NCBI RefSeq assembly: GCF_000219215.1
Contig: NC_015727.1
Coordinates: 806,001-870,000, forward strand
DNA length: 64,000 nt
Direction of reading: 5' to 3'
Origin: Cupriavidus necator N-1
GTDB lineage: Bacteria > Pseudomonadota > Gammaproteobacteria > Burkholderiales > Burkholderiaceae
Positions within the stretch are counted from its first letter, which is position 1. Each line of letters begins with the position of its first letter. Made by a program: the position numbers and the translations under genes. A model generated the notes under the pieces. That model made no database searches, was not told the origin of the DNA, and saw only the letters and a program-made list of their open reading frames with translations. Shown here in pieces: positions 1 to 8,198 of the stretch.

Positions 1-186
1 TAACGGTGCGGCGTGGGGCTTACGGCCGAAAATGCAACGTTCGCGGTCGCAGGGCGAAAGTCCGTTGTTCAGGGCGGAGCTGCCGCTCGGATGGCTTTGC
101 GCAACTACGGGCCAGTCCAGCGATGCGATTTGCAAGAAGGTTGGAGCGAGGCGGTGCGGCACAGTACTTGATTTGAGGTAAAAACG

Positions 187-214
187 CAAAAAACCCCTCG
201 CACAAGGCGAGGGG
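187..214 (-). terminator. Rho-independent terminator for leftward transcription
   Basis: A perfect 8-bp stem (CCCCTCGC, 194-201, with GCGAGGGG, 207-214) has a 5-nt loop. Read on the minus strand it is followed by a run of six T (188-193). It lies 50 nt past the stop of the exported-protein gene and fits as its terminator. Bases 1-186 show no convincing gene. Confidence 0.8.
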
Positions 215-263
215 CCAAAAGCCAGGCCAAGGGGAAAAACCCCTCGGCGAGAGGCTCAACAGC

Positions 264-1292
264 TTAGGGACGGTCCATACTCAAGCTGAAGAAATTCTGC
301 GCAACGTTAGCGGCGATCGACACCGAAAGCCCCAGCGCAGGGATTCGCAGGCCAATCGTCTCATTGACGCCCGTAGCAGCATCTCGATGCCGCAGTCCAA
401 CGACGGGATTGTTGATCGTCCACGTGTCCACGCGCCCATCCTCGATGCGAGTCCGGGTATAGGAATTAGCCGTAGTGTTCACCGAGTCAATCCTGTTGCT
501 GTACGACTCAAAGGTGCTCATTGCGCCGGTGTTAACGAGGGTGGAGTCCCAATACGAGCTCGTCGAGCCAACGGTCGGCAGCGTCATGGTGTAGGCCTTG
601 CTATACACCGAGAATCCGCCAGGACGGGTGGTGAACATGGAGACGCGGCCATCGGTGCCAACGAAGGAGATCGAATAGCCCTGTCCGCTGGACGATTGCG
701 TGGTCGAGAGCCCGTTGGCGTCCTCGGTGAAGACAGGCAGATCGGCGTCCGTAAAGACGTAGCACGGGTTGCTGCCAGCATAGCAACGCGTACCGGCTGT
801 GGCCTTGTTGCCGGCAGCCAACGTCAGGTTCACGCGGCTCGGCACCAACTTGCCAGCGCTGGTGGAAGTGGTTGCGTACGTGAGGCCAACCCATTCGCCC
901 ACCTTCTGGTCAGCGGGGACCTTCTGCGCCGGCACGAGCAGCCTGGCGGAAGTCGTGGAGCCGCGCACGTCGCGCAGGAGTGCCACGCCCGCCTTGCCAA
1001 CCACCATGTCGTACCCGTACTGGCTATCGGGATTGACGAACCGGCACGCTTGGCTCGAATCCGCGGTAAGCGTATCCACGGCGCCATCGCTCTGATAGGT
1101 CACGGTCAGCTTTGCGGCGTCCACAGTCACTGGCTCGATCATGTTGTCGGCCGTATTGACGCTGAAGTATTTGCCGCTGCGGAAGCCGGCGCAGGATGCC
1201 GCCGAAGGTTCGCTTGCCGCAGAGCGGATCGCCCAAGGGCGTCCTTCACAGACCGGGCAGAAGCGCCAGGAACACCAAAAGCCGATCGGCAT
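264..1292 (-). CDS. Hypothetical exported protein, 5' end probably frameshifted
   Basis: This is an open frame of 342 codons rich in Ser, Thr, Asn and Gly, with few charged residues. That composition suits an extracytoplasmic beta-rich protein. I recognise no catalytic motif or family. The first 30 or so residues look unnatural (Cys/Trp-rich). In the next frame the same DNA reads a hydrophobic stretch, LVFLALLPGL, like the core of a signal peptide. I infer that a frameshift near 1270 separates a real signal sequence from the mature protein. Four Cys in the body could form disulfides. The LuxR regulator gene lies directly upstream on the same strand and may control it. A strong terminator follows at 187-214. 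Function unknown. Confidence 0.55.
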   Translation of the reverse strand: MPIGFWCSWRFCPVCEGRPWAIRSAASEPSAASCAGFRSGKYFSVNTADNMIEPVTVDAAKLTVTYQSDGAVDTLTADSSQACRFVNPDSQYGYDMVVGKAGVALLRDVRGSTTSARLLVPAQKVPADQKVGEWVGLTYATTSTSAGKLVPSRVNLTLAAGNKATAGTRCYAGSNPCYVFTDADLPVFTEDANGLSTTQSSSGQGYSISFVGTDGRVSMFTTRPGGFSVYSKAYTMTLPTVGSTSSYWDSTLVNTGAMSTFESYSNRIDSVNTTANSYTRTRIEDGRVDTWTINNPVVGLRHRDAATGVNETIGLRIPALGLSVSIAANVAQNFFSLSMDRP

Positions 1293-1372
1293 CGACTAGC
1301 GTTCAGCACTGGGGGATTTCCGCCAACAACTATGAAGCGGGGCCATCGGCGGGCCACAGCGGCCCGCGCCAG

Positions 1373-2488
1373 TCAACCCGGCTTTTTCTGCGAGAGTATC
1401 GATAACATCGTACTCACGGCTTTGACTTGCGATCGAGAGTTGGTCTTTGCGAGAACGGCCCGCACCTGGTATCGAACCGTGTGAGGTGAGACCCCTTTGA
1501 TGTTCGCATAATCCTCTGGGGACGTGCCTTCTATCAGCGCCTCCGCCACGGCCGCTTCCGCCGGCGTCAAACCAAAAGCCTGGTGCAACTGCTGGGCGGT
1601 GACAAGGGGGGCATTTCCACGCGTCCTTGCCGTAACCAGGACCGATGCGGACCCGAAAGTCGTCAGCGTTTGCCCCGGACAGCCGGCGATGCTCATGAAC
1701 AGGTCGTATGTGGCTCCGGTGGCATTTCGCAGCGCCAGGCTTTCCCCGCGTCTGGATCGCGCAACCCGAAGGATCGCAGCCAGGAGCGCGTCATTGTCTG
1801 GAGCGTGGGGCGCTGCCAGTCGACCGTGCCTGAGCCTGAGCGCTGTCCCGGCGCTCAGCAGCGCCTCCCCAGCCGTATTGGAAAAGACGACTCGTCCCTC
1901 CTTGTCCAGAGCGAAGACCGCAAGGCCCATTTGCTCTATCAGTTCGGTCCCCAGCGCGGCGTCCTGATGCAAAACCTTGGCGTCCTGCCAAAGGTTGATG
2001 GCGCGATGGAGATGCGGGATCAGACTGGCTGCGGTCGTTCTGTCCGCGTCGCTATAAGGCTTTCTTCCCTTGTTGCGAAGGAGCCCTAGGAGGGTTTCGC
2101 TTCCTCCGGGCCGGGGAAGGCGGGTTCCCATCAGATAACGGTGTCCAGCAGTTGGGAGCTGGAAGTCCTGGTAGAACTCGCTCCGAGCCACGTCTCGGTC
2201 GGTGATGTGGTCTTGGCAGGCAACGAGCGCTCCTGCGGGTGCCCGCTGGACCAAATCGCGCCGCGGATCCAGTGCACCATAGTAAGCCTCGTAGATCGCG
2301 ACAACAGAGTCGAATTGGGAGGCTGGCGTATACACCGAGAAGCGCGGACAGTTGTTTGCCGGGTCCCAACTGAACATGTGAAAGACGTTCGCGCCGACCG
2401 CCTCCGCGGTGCGTTGCAGGACTTCCAGGAAGTCGTCTTGTCGAATGGCGGCCTCGTAAAGGTCCCCAATCAGATGGTCTCTTAGCAT
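1373..2488 (-). CDS. LuxR-family transcriptional regulator
   Basis: A 371-aa DNA-binding regulator. The C-terminal 65 residues form a LuxR-type helix-turn-helix, with LTPAEAAVAEALIEG, then a recognition region SPHTVRYQVRAVLAK. The N-terminal 280 residues resemble the PAS-like sensory part of the large orphan LuxR proteins of Burkholderiales, not an acyl-homoserine-lactone domain. The frame is open 71 codons further upstream, but I choose the ATG at 2488. GGGGAG lies about 8 nt before it, and the protein then begins MLRDHLIGDLYEAA, as is usual for this group. It is co-oriented with the exported-protein gene downstream, a likely target. The ligand is unknown. Confidence 0.85.
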   Translation of the reverse strand: MLRDHLIGDLYEAAIRQDDFLEVLQRTAEAVGANVFHMFSWDPANNCPRFSVYTPASQFDSVVAIYEAYYGALDPRRDLVQRAPAGALVACQDHITDRDVARSEFYQDFQLPTAGHRYLMGTRLPRPGGSETLLGLLRNKGRKPYSDADRTTAASLIPHLHRAINLWQDAKVLHQDAALGTELIEQMGLAVFALDKEGRVVFSNTAGEALLSAGTALRLRHGRLAAPHAPDNDALLAAILRVARSRRGESLALRNATGATYDLFMSIAGCPGQTLTTFGSASVLVTARTRGNAPLVTAQQLHQAFGLTPAEAAVAEALIEGTSPEDYANIKGVSPHTVRYQVRAVLAKTNSRSQVKAVSTMLSILSQKKPG

Positions 2489-2659
2489 GTCCGCTCCCCA
2501 ACGGATTAGCGACCAGAGCCTGTCAGGCGGCTCCTTTTGGTCGAGGCTCTTACATCTAATGGCTAAGTACGATAGCGAATTCTTGATGGTGGCCACTTCC
2601 CCACCAACGAGGGGTATTGCGATTGTGGGAAGTCCACATTTTGCATTGCCACCAGCCGA

Positions 2660-2843
2660 CCTCCGGCTGTCGCGAGGTCGACTCCCGAGTCCGCTCCGCA
2701 AGCTCCTCAGAGAAGTACGGCGGGGCGCAGAAGTCGCGCTCGCCTACCAGCACCAGCGTCGGCCTCGCGATCGACGGAAGATCGTCGATGGCGTTGTTCC
2801 CTACGATAATGTCAATTAGGAAGAAACAACTTCTGGCTTCCAA
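2660..2843 (-). pseudogene. Alpha/beta-hydrolase fragment
   Basis: About 40 residues match the late core of alpha/beta hydrolases: IARPTLVLVGERDFCAPP is the strand carrying the acidic catalytic residue (GERD), followed by the usual helix (FSEELAER). There is no nucleophile elbow and no catalytic His, and neighbouring frames do not supply them. It is a gene remnant. Bases 2844-3189 hold nothing else that I can recognise. Confidence 0.5.
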
Positions 2844-3189
2844 GTACTCGTTTTCACGTAGCCTTTGACGGTGAGGTCAGCCGCCAGCAAATCGGCTGCT
2901 TTCAGGGCGGAGCCGCCGTTCGAATGTCCGCTTGAAGCCGTGGGTGAGCGTCCGTAGGTGGCCCAAGATGCCTCCTTCGAGCGGCGTCCCGGTGGTCGCT
3001 GCGCATAATCCGGCGCTGAGCACTGTCCTATCTGCGCAGCTTCGCATGTTGGAATCTCGGCCGACCCTCTCGTAGGCGCCCATCAGCCTGCTTATGCGGC
3101 GTAGACGGGCCGCTCGAAGCAAATCTGTTGCCGATCCACGTCACGGACCATAAAACCTAATATTTGCAAGCCGATCGGACACGCGCATC

Positions 3190-3640
3190 ACTGTGGCTAC
3201 ATGGGAGAAGCGCTGTGTTTATCGCGCGCTGGAGCGCTACATCGAATGGAGGTGGTAGAACAACAAGGGCACGGCAATGGATCGCCGCATGTGGCGCGGC
3301 CTCGTGCCTCAAACGGCCCTGGTCCTCACGCACAAGGGCGGCAGGTACGAACTGAGTGTCAAGCGCCGAACCAATGGTGCCGGCGAACTGGTCGAATACC
3401 TGGCGGCCGATAGTCTGCAGAGCTACGTCACGGGCCTGCACCGCGCGGCGGGCTTTGGCACCGGCTACAGCCGCCACTCTGGCCGCCGAACGTTTGCCAG
3501 CCGGCTTCTCGCATAGGCGCACTCGCTCGAAACCGTGCAAATGCCGTTGGGACATGCCGAACTGGACCACGTTGCGCCGTATTTGGACGTCGTTTCAGCC
3601 AAGGAGCTCAAAGAGGCGGTGGCAGCACTTGGTGATTCAC
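3190..3640 (+). pseudogene. Tyrosine recombinase (phage-type integrase), C-terminal remnant
   Basis: One frame reads through the catalytic domain of a tyrosine recombinase. It has a helical stretch starting TWEKRCVYRALERYIEW, a beta segment, the second box SGRRTFASRLLA, then LGHAELDHVAPYLDV. The last part carries the LGH motif and the nucleophilic Tyr. Two in-frame TAG codons (3256-3258 and 3514-3516) interrupt it, both at places where Gln would be expected. The N-terminal half is missing. The frame runs on, without a stop, into the MazE antitoxin gene just downstream, so part of the remnant is fused in frame upstream of mazE. Confidence 0.8.
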
Positions 3641-3702
3641 GTAGCTACAATGTAGAAACCTTGACCCATCGCGATTGCGTATCTACAATGACTCTACATG
3701 AA
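3641..3702 (+). promoter_or_regulatory. mazEF promoter and likely autoregulatory operator
   Basis: A good sigma-70 promoter, TTGACC (3661-3666), 17-nt spacer, TACAAT (3684-3689), lies 25 nt before the mazE start. CTACAATGTAG (3645-3655) and CTACAATGACTCTACAT (3683-3699) are related partial palindromes over the promoter. Antitoxins of this class usually repress through such sites. Binding is inferred. Confidence 0.6.
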
Positions 3703-3714
3703 AGGGGTGCAGCG

Positions 3715-3966
3715 ATGGAACTATCGATTCAAAAATGGGGCAACAGCGCCGCCGTGCGCCTCCCCACAACATTGCTTGAACAACTCAAGGTGGCATTGGG
3801 TGACAAGCTGTCTGTGGATGTGCGTCCGGATGGCGTCATGCTTAAGCCCGCCCGGCACAAGTATTCACTCGATGAACTGGTTGCTCAGTGCGATCCCAAG
3901 GCGCCGACGCCCAGAGGGCTGGCTGATTGGAGTGGGGTCAAGCCGGTTGGGCGCGAAGTATGGTGA
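3715..3966 (+). CDS. mazE: MazE/ChpBI-type antitoxin
   Basis: An 83-aa AbrB/SpoVT-fold antitoxin. It starts MELSIQKWGNSAAVRLP, the classic swapped-hairpin DNA-binding motif, followed by the LGDKLSVDVRPDG strand pair. The C-terminal third (YSLDELVAQCDP) matches the segment that wraps the toxin. I choose ATG 3715 because AAAGGGG lies about 7 nt before it. The open frame to the left belongs to the integrase remnant. It overlaps the toxin gene by 7 nt, so the two are translationally coupled. The expected role is to neutralise MazF and repress the operon. Confidence 0.9.
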   Translation: MELSIQKWGNSAAVRLPTTLLEQLKVALGDKLSVDVRPDGVMLKPARHKYSLDELVAQCDPKAPTPRGLADWSGVKPVGREVW

Positions 3967-4310
3967 GGCGTGTCAAGTTTGACCGAGGCGACATTGTGCG
4001 AGTGAGCTTGAACCCAACGGAGGGGCGTGAGCAACAGGGGGATTTCCGTCCCGCGCTCGTACTGTCGCCCGCGCCATTCAATGCACTCGGTGTCGCCCTG
4101 GTTGCGCCGATTACGCAGGGTGGCGATTTCGCACGCTTCGCTGGTTTTGCTGTTCCGCTGTCCGGTGCTGGCACGGAGACCCAAGGTGTCGTGCTGGTGA
4201 ACATGGTGCGCACGCTGGATCTTGAAGCTCGCGGTGCCAAGAAGGTCGAGCAGGCGCCGGCCGAGGTTGTGGAAGATGCGCTTGCGCGTCTTCAAACGAT
4301 CCTTGAATAG
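3960..4310 (+). CDS. mazF: MazF/PemK-family mRNA interferase toxin
   Basis: A 116-aa toxin of the PemK/MazF family, which cleaves mRNA at short sequences. The family core is visible: FDRGDIVRVSLNPTEGREQQ, then RPALVLSPAPFN, then APITQGGDFARFAGF, and VLVNMVRTLD near the middle of the C-terminal half. Length is normal and no key segment is missing. The start at 3960 overlaps the mazE stop. ChpB-type toxins share the RGDIVRVSLNPT opening, so ChpB is an equally good name. It probably stabilises the region. The cleavage site cannot be predicted. Confidence 0.9.
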   Translation: MVRRVKFDRGDIVRVSLNPTEGREQQGDFRPALVLSPAPFNALGVALVAPITQGGDFARFAGFAVPLSGAGTETQGVVLVNMVRTLDLEARGAKKVEQAPAEVVEDALARLQTILE

Positions 4311-4339
4311 CCGTTAGTAGACGTCAACACAGCAAAGCA

Positions 4340-4630
4340 ATGGCCGTTCCTGATTGGGTAAGTTATGCGGGCCTGGCCGGCGGAGTGATAGGGACGGCTA
4401 CTGGCTGCTTGGCATACTGGCGAACAGGTCAGTTGAAGGCGCTTGACCTACGTCTTGAGCTTGGTAGGGCCGACGCGGAATTACGTCAGCTCGTGCTCGG
4501 TCGGAGTTATTGGACCGGGCACGCCGTTCGCGTGAAGCGGTGGCCGCCGCTACTGGGAGAAGTGTGTCCGGTTGGCTCCAGGGTTGGATGGTGCGATTTC
4601 CGGTGGACGATAAAGAAGTTCTTGCCCTTC
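4340..4630 (+). pseudogene. Small membrane-anchored hypothetical protein, broken by frameshift and IS110 insertion
   Basis: The frame begins MAVPDWVSYAGLAGGVIG, with one hydrophobic helix, then a charged helix KALDLRLELGRADAELRQLV. After about residue 52 it becomes unlike protein. The next frame then continues plausibly with RARRSREAVAAATGRSVSG and KEVLALL. This suggests one frameshift near 4500. The gene is cut at 4630 by the left end of the IS110 element, and I find no continuation right of the element. Function unknown. Confidence 0.55.
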
Positions 4631-4657
4631 TAGATCCTATGTATGAGGACGGGTCGG
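4630..4657 (+). repeat. IS110 terminal inverted repeat, copy 1
   Basis: A 28-bp sequence identical in reverse complement to 6354-6381. It lies 47 nt beyond the transposase stop. Confidence 0.85.
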
Positions 4658-4704
4658 TTGCAGGATGTGGTCCTCCTGAGAAACCAAACTGAGGGCGGCT
4701 GGGG

Positions 4705-6042
4705 TCAGGGCGCCACCGCCACGGGATAGATCTGATAGCCGAGTGCAGCGGCGCGGCGTTTGAGCGCGGCGATGCTGCGCTCGCGCTGTTGTTCTTCGTA
4801 GCGCTGCTGGCCCTGGTCGACGAAGGTCTCGCCGCGCGTGAGCATGAAGTACACCATGCGCGCCAGCTTGTGGGCGACGGCGGTATTCGCGCGCGGCTTG
4901 TCCATGCGGGCACACAGCCGTCGGTAGAACGCGCCGAGCGCGGAGTCGTTATGCGACAGGCTCATGGCCGCGAGCTTGAGCGCCTGGCGCACCCGGTTGG
5001 TGGAGCGCCGGGTGCGCGCCGACAGGACCTTGCCGCCGCTGACCTTGGTGCCGGGACACAGCCCCAGCCACGAGCAGAAGTGCTTGACGCTGCCAAAGCG
5101 GCGCAGGTCCGGGCCGATCTCCGAGAGGATCGTCAGTACCGAGGTAACGGCCAGGCCATTGATGCGCGTCAGGTCCACGCCGGACCAGCGCGCCAACGCG
5201 GTGCGCGCATCAAACTCCGGAGTATTCTTGCCACGCCGCTTGCCCGGCCCGCCGAGTTCGACCTCGTGACGGCCCAGCGGCGCGAGCAACGCCTCGATCT
5301 TGGCGTCGCACTCGAGGATGCGCTGGGCCAGGCTGTCGAACATTGCCAGGGCCTGCCCGAGCACGAAGAGGTGCTCCTCACGCCAGTTACCCGTCAGCGC
5401 CCGCGCGATGTCGCGCTCGCTGGCCTTGACGCGTGCATGGCGATGGCGCGCCAGCACGTTGGGGTCACGCTCGCCCGCCACAATGGCCCGCACGATGGCC
5501 TGTCCGGTCATGCCCATCAAGTCGCTGAGCACTTCGCCGAGCTGAAGGTTCATCTGCACCAGCGCCTTCTGCATACGCTGCACCCATTCGGCCTGCGCGG
5601 CCAGTAGCACCTCGCGCTGACGCACCACCGCGCGCACCACACAGACTTCATCGCCGGGGCGCCAGGCCGCGCGCAGCAGCCCCAGGCTCATCAGCTTCTG
5701 CAGCCACTGGCAGTCGAGCACGTCGCTCTTGCGCCCGGGCACGTATTTCATCTGCCGCACATCGACCAGCCAGACCGTCAAGCTGCGTTGCTCCAGCACT
5801 TCATAGACGGGGATCCAGTAGACCCCGGTGGATTCCAGCGCCACCGTGTCCAAGCCGCACGTCAGTAGCCAGTCGGCCAGCGCATGCAGGTCGTCGGTCA
5901 TCGCGCCGACTTCGCGCACCGGCTCGCAGCCGGCCTTCTCGGCCAGATCCCGCGGCACCGCCACCCAGTGGCTCGACGCGCCCACGTCGATCCCCGCCGC
6001 GTTGGGGAATACCACGTCTTCTTCTTGCTTGCGCATAGCCAT
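4705..6042 (-). CDS. IS110-family transposase (DEDD recombinase)
   Basis: A 445-aa recombinase of the IS110 family, with an N-terminal RuvC-like DEDD domain and a C-terminal Transposase_20 domain holding the serine. Visible landmarks are AAGIDVGASSHWVAV (first Asp, about residue 18), VALESTGVYWIPVYEVL, DVRQMKYVPGRKSDVLDCQW (the paired Asp residues), and in the C-terminal half INGLAVTSVLTILSEIG followed by FCSWLGLCPGTKVSGGK. All appear intact, so the element may be active. The frame is open to 6372, but the upstream part is the element's non-coding region. I take the ATG at 6042, which has GGAG about 10 nt before it; ATG 6057 is an alternative. Confidence 0.92.
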   Translation of the reverse strand: MAMRKQEEDVVFPNAAGIDVGASSHWVAVPRDLAEKAGCEPVREVGAMTDDLHALADWLLTCGLDTVALESTGVYWIPVYEVLEQRSLTVWLVDVRQMKYVPGRKSDVLDCQWLQKLMSLGLLRAAWRPGDEVCVVRAVVRQREVLLAAQAEWVQRMQKALVQMNLQLGEVLSDLMGMTGQAIVRAIVAGERDPNVLARHRHARVKASERDIARALTGNWREEHLFVLGQALAMFDSLAQRILECDAKIEALLAPLGRHEVELGGPGKRRGKNTPEFDARTALARWSGVDLTRINGLAVTSVLTILSEIGPDLRRFGSVKHFCSWLGLCPGTKVSGGKVLSARTRRSTNRVRQALKLAAMSLSHNDSALGAFYRRLCARMDKPRANTAVAHKLARMVYFMLTRGETFVDQGQQRYEEQQRERSIAALKRRAAALGYQIYPVAVAP

Positions 6043-6353
6043 GGCTTGCTCCACCATCGTTGATGAACGGCAGCGCCATGGGATGCGTCGAATTCGACTC
6101 GATCTCCTGAACGGGATGCGGCTCGCGCCGCTCACCACTGTCGCCGACGAATCCCGGACCATGCTCCAAAGCGGGCTCGCTCCACGGCGTGCATGCTGCG
6201 AGCGCGCACCATTGGCCTGTCGGTCATCGCGGCGCTGCCGTTCACCGGTATAGCTCATATCGGTTTCTCCGCCCACGCCGGGGCCGGAAGGGCCTTGAAA
6301 TGCTCCAAAGTAACTTACTTGCGCCTTCACTTTAGGACCACTCTGCGAATTTG
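6043..6353 (-). ncRNA. Candidate bridge-RNA region of the IS110 element
   Basis: About 310 nt of non-coding DNA lie between the right inverted repeat and the transposase start, upstream of the gene. IS110-group elements encode in this place a structured bridge (seeker) RNA that pairs with target and donor DNA. The position and length fit, while only 47 nt lie downstream of the gene. I have not derived the fold or guide loops, so this is inferred from position alone. Confidence 0.4.
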
Positions 6354-6381
6354 CCGACCCGTCCTCATACATAGGATCTAG
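6354..6381 (-). repeat. IS110 terminal inverted repeat, copy 2
   Basis: Exact reverse complement of 4630-4657, at the transposase-upstream end of the element. Confidence 0.85.
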
Positions 6382-6915
6382 CGCAAGCCACGTTCATCTT
6401 GCCGTCCCGGTCCATTTACGAGGCGTTAGACTTCGTCTGCTTCTTCTCCCACGCCGCGAGCGAGTCGTTCATGATGAAGCATGTAGTGGCCTACCCGTAC
6501 CGGGACGCCGGGGGCGATTCTGGTCTGCCCTGACCAGGTCGCAGCTACAGCCGGAATACGTTCGGCAGCGTGCCGCCGGTCACGTCGAGGGGATAATGCG
6601 CAGCGTCTGCACGACTAGATGGTCCGGCTCGACAACGGACGAGACGCACATCGATTGTCAACGATGTGGGACGTCGCGGTCGAACGTCCATTTGTGGCCG
6701 ACAAGCGACCCTGGTCTCGCATTCTCGCCAATGCAACTTGTCCACCATTGTCAATCGCAAATCAACGGGTCGATCAGCAGGCCTAGGTCGCTGTCGTCTT
6801 TGCCGGTGTCGCGGAGTATGGAGTTGGAGATGCGGCGGGGGGGTGCCCAAGACGGTTCGCCGGGGGGTGTCAGGATTTTTGTGTGCAAGACTAAAGGCAG
6901 GCCTTTGATCCTATC

Positions 6916-6984
6916 TCAGTGATGGGGTTGTGTGAAGCGATCCTCGTAGAGGATCGCGAACTGGTTCATGGCCGCTTTCCAGTC
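6916..6984 (-). pseudogene. IS256-family transposase, C-terminal tail
   Basis: A 22-residue tail, DWKAAMNQFAILYEDRF plus a few residues and a TGA stop, matches the conserved end of IS256 (mutator-type) transposases. The rest of the gene is absent. Confidence 0.6.
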
Positions 6985-7172
6985 GTGCGTGGCAGCGGGC
7001 GATCCATCACGGCAAGAGCACCGCTTCACCGCCGTTCAACGCGTGCTGCATCTCATGGCGAAATGCGGTATTCGTGAAATAGTCTAGCCTCGGGCGAGCG
7101 CGAAATCGTGAGTCCACGCTCGCCGAGCAGACCACATGGTTGAGGGCTGGCCGGGATTCGCAAAATGTGTGA

Positions 7173-7194
7173 GGCTTCGCATATTTGCGAAGCC
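7173..7194 (-). terminator. Hairpin downstream of the lipoprotein gene
   Basis: A perfect 9-bp stem GGCTTCGCA / TGCGAAGCC with loop TATT, about 100 nt past the lipoprotein stop. It has no clean T run, only a T-rich stretch on the minus strand, so termination is plausible but unproven. Confidence 0.4.
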
Positions 7195-7291
7195 CGGCTG
7201 ACCTCCTATCTGGTCGTGGGCCTTTCACGTCGCTCTTTTAGTTGGCGGCTCATCCCAATCTCCTGGCAAATTTGTTCGGCACGAGGAACGC

Positions 7292-7948
7292 CTAGCGCGC
7301 CGGTGAGCAACTCTGGCCAGCGCAGGCATATTCCTTCGTCATGCCGCCCATACAGTTCACCCGGTAGGTATCCCCTTCCTGGCCAGTTCCTGTAAGGACC
7401 GCGTAGCCGACGGGGGTGCACATGTCTTTCAGAGCAACCGCCTCAGCAATAGTGGTAAAAGGCCCAGGGGTGGGCTTTGGTACCGGCTTCCAGGCGACAG
7501 TCATTGGAGCGGCGGCCGCCTGTGAACCTGGCTCTGCCGGCTTTGGTAACTCGAGTGCCTTCATCTCGACCGCGATCAAATTCGGATACTCATATGCCGC
7601 CCCACTCCCAATATCGATCGCCGCGCCAACCAAGCCGCCAAAGATGATGTTGCCAAAGGCCATGGGCTTCGTCGTCGACTGTGCGGCCGTCGTCCCCGGC
7701 TCCGAGCCTGACTTAGTGCAGGTGATATTCATAGCTTCGTAGGAGCGCTGGACCCCGACAGATCCCGGTGTCGAAACGAACCATTTCCCCTTGTCATTCG
7801 AAAGCGTGCATGCCGCACCGGTGATTGACTTCGCGTCTTGGCGCGCCTCCACCGAGATGTTCTGCGAAGTGCCGCCCACGATGGACGCACACCCGGTGCA
7901 CATAACCGACAGCGCCGCCGCAATTGTCAGCAAGAAACGTCCGCTCAT
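7292..7948 (-). CDS. Conserved lipoprotein, CASIVGG-type
   Basis: A 218-aa lipoprotein. The start at 7948 is set by GGGGAGAGG just upstream, and the signal sequence MSGRFLLTIAAALSVMCTGC follows, with the lipobox ending at Cys20. The mature N-terminus CASIVGGTSQNISVEARQ is the conserved opening of a family of small outer-membrane lipoproteins in Proteobacteria that carry a PEGA-like beta domain. A glycine-rich segment (FGNIIFGGLVGAAIDIGSGA, about 100-120) may lie in the membrane. The middle is Pro/Lys-rich and the C-terminus has four Cys. The upstream open frame to 8077 is not used. Function unknown. Confidence 0.85.
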   Translation of the reverse strand: MSGRFLLTIAAALSVMCTGCASIVGGTSQNISVEARQDAKSITGAACTLSNDKGKWFVSTPGSVGVQRSYEAMNITCTKSGSEPGTTAAQSTTKPMAFGNIIFGGLVGAAIDIGSGAAYEYPNLIAVEMKALELPKPAEPGSQAAAAPMTVAWKPVPKPTPGPFTTIAEAVALKDMCTPVGYAVLTGTGQEGDTYRVNCMGGMTKEYACAGQSCSPAR

Positions 7949-8049
7949 GACCCTCTCCCCACTCTGTTGTTGGCAGTCCGAGGGTAGTGCAGGAGCCGGT
8001 GATGCCATATCGGCCAGAAGTGTGTTTCGCTTGTGAACGCCCGTCCATG

Positions 8050-8198
8050 AGGGTTGGCCGCGGAGCGCGGGGCCCACGCCGCGACCCAGGCGCGGCTGGA
8101 GCCGGGGCGGGCGGAACTGGACGCCGCCGGGCGACAGCTGGCGGAGCTGCCCGCGCCCGGCTCGAAGCCCAGGTCGCCGCGCTCGCCGCTCGGTTGGG
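8050..8198 (+). pseudogene. KfrA-like coiled-coil remnant
   Basis: A heptad-rich stretch, RAELDAAGRQLAEL in one frame continuing as ARLEAQVAALAARLG in another, resembles the C-terminal coiled coil of KfrA-type plasmid proteins. It has at least one frameshift near 8150 and no DNA-binding N-terminus. It abuts the nuclease remnant without a gap. Confidence 0.4.

Larger units (their letters stand above)
4630..6381 (-). mobile_element. Complete IS110-family insertion sequence with 28-bp terminal inverted repeats
   Basis: The element is bounded by perfect 28-bp inverted repeats (4630-4657 and 6354-6381, beginning CTAGATCCTATGTATGAGG). A second shared block TGGTCCT lies just inside each end. It carries one IS110 transposase gene reading leftward and about 310 nt of non-coding DNA upstream of that gene. 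The left flank is a small gene that it interrupts. Classical IS110 elements lack long terminal repeats, so these ends are worth noting. The exact insertion base cannot be fixed without an empty site. Confidence 0.8.
6382..7291. other. Long region without an intact gene
   Basis: About 900 nt with no convincing gene apart from the IS256 tail at 6916-6984 and the hairpin at 7173-7194. On the minus strand near 6420-6465 a short frame ends NDSLAAWEKKQTKSNAS, which may be the end of a lost gene; I cannot name it. Base composition shifts several times, as in layered IS scars. Confidence 0.5.

Noticed and set aside
387..1484. Plus-strand open frame of 365 codons
   Set aside because: Antisense to the exported-protein gene. 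The minus-strand protein has a natural composition and a terminator; this one does not.
4789..5607. Plus-strand frame of 272 codons inside the IS110 element
   Set aside because: Shadow of the transposase gene.
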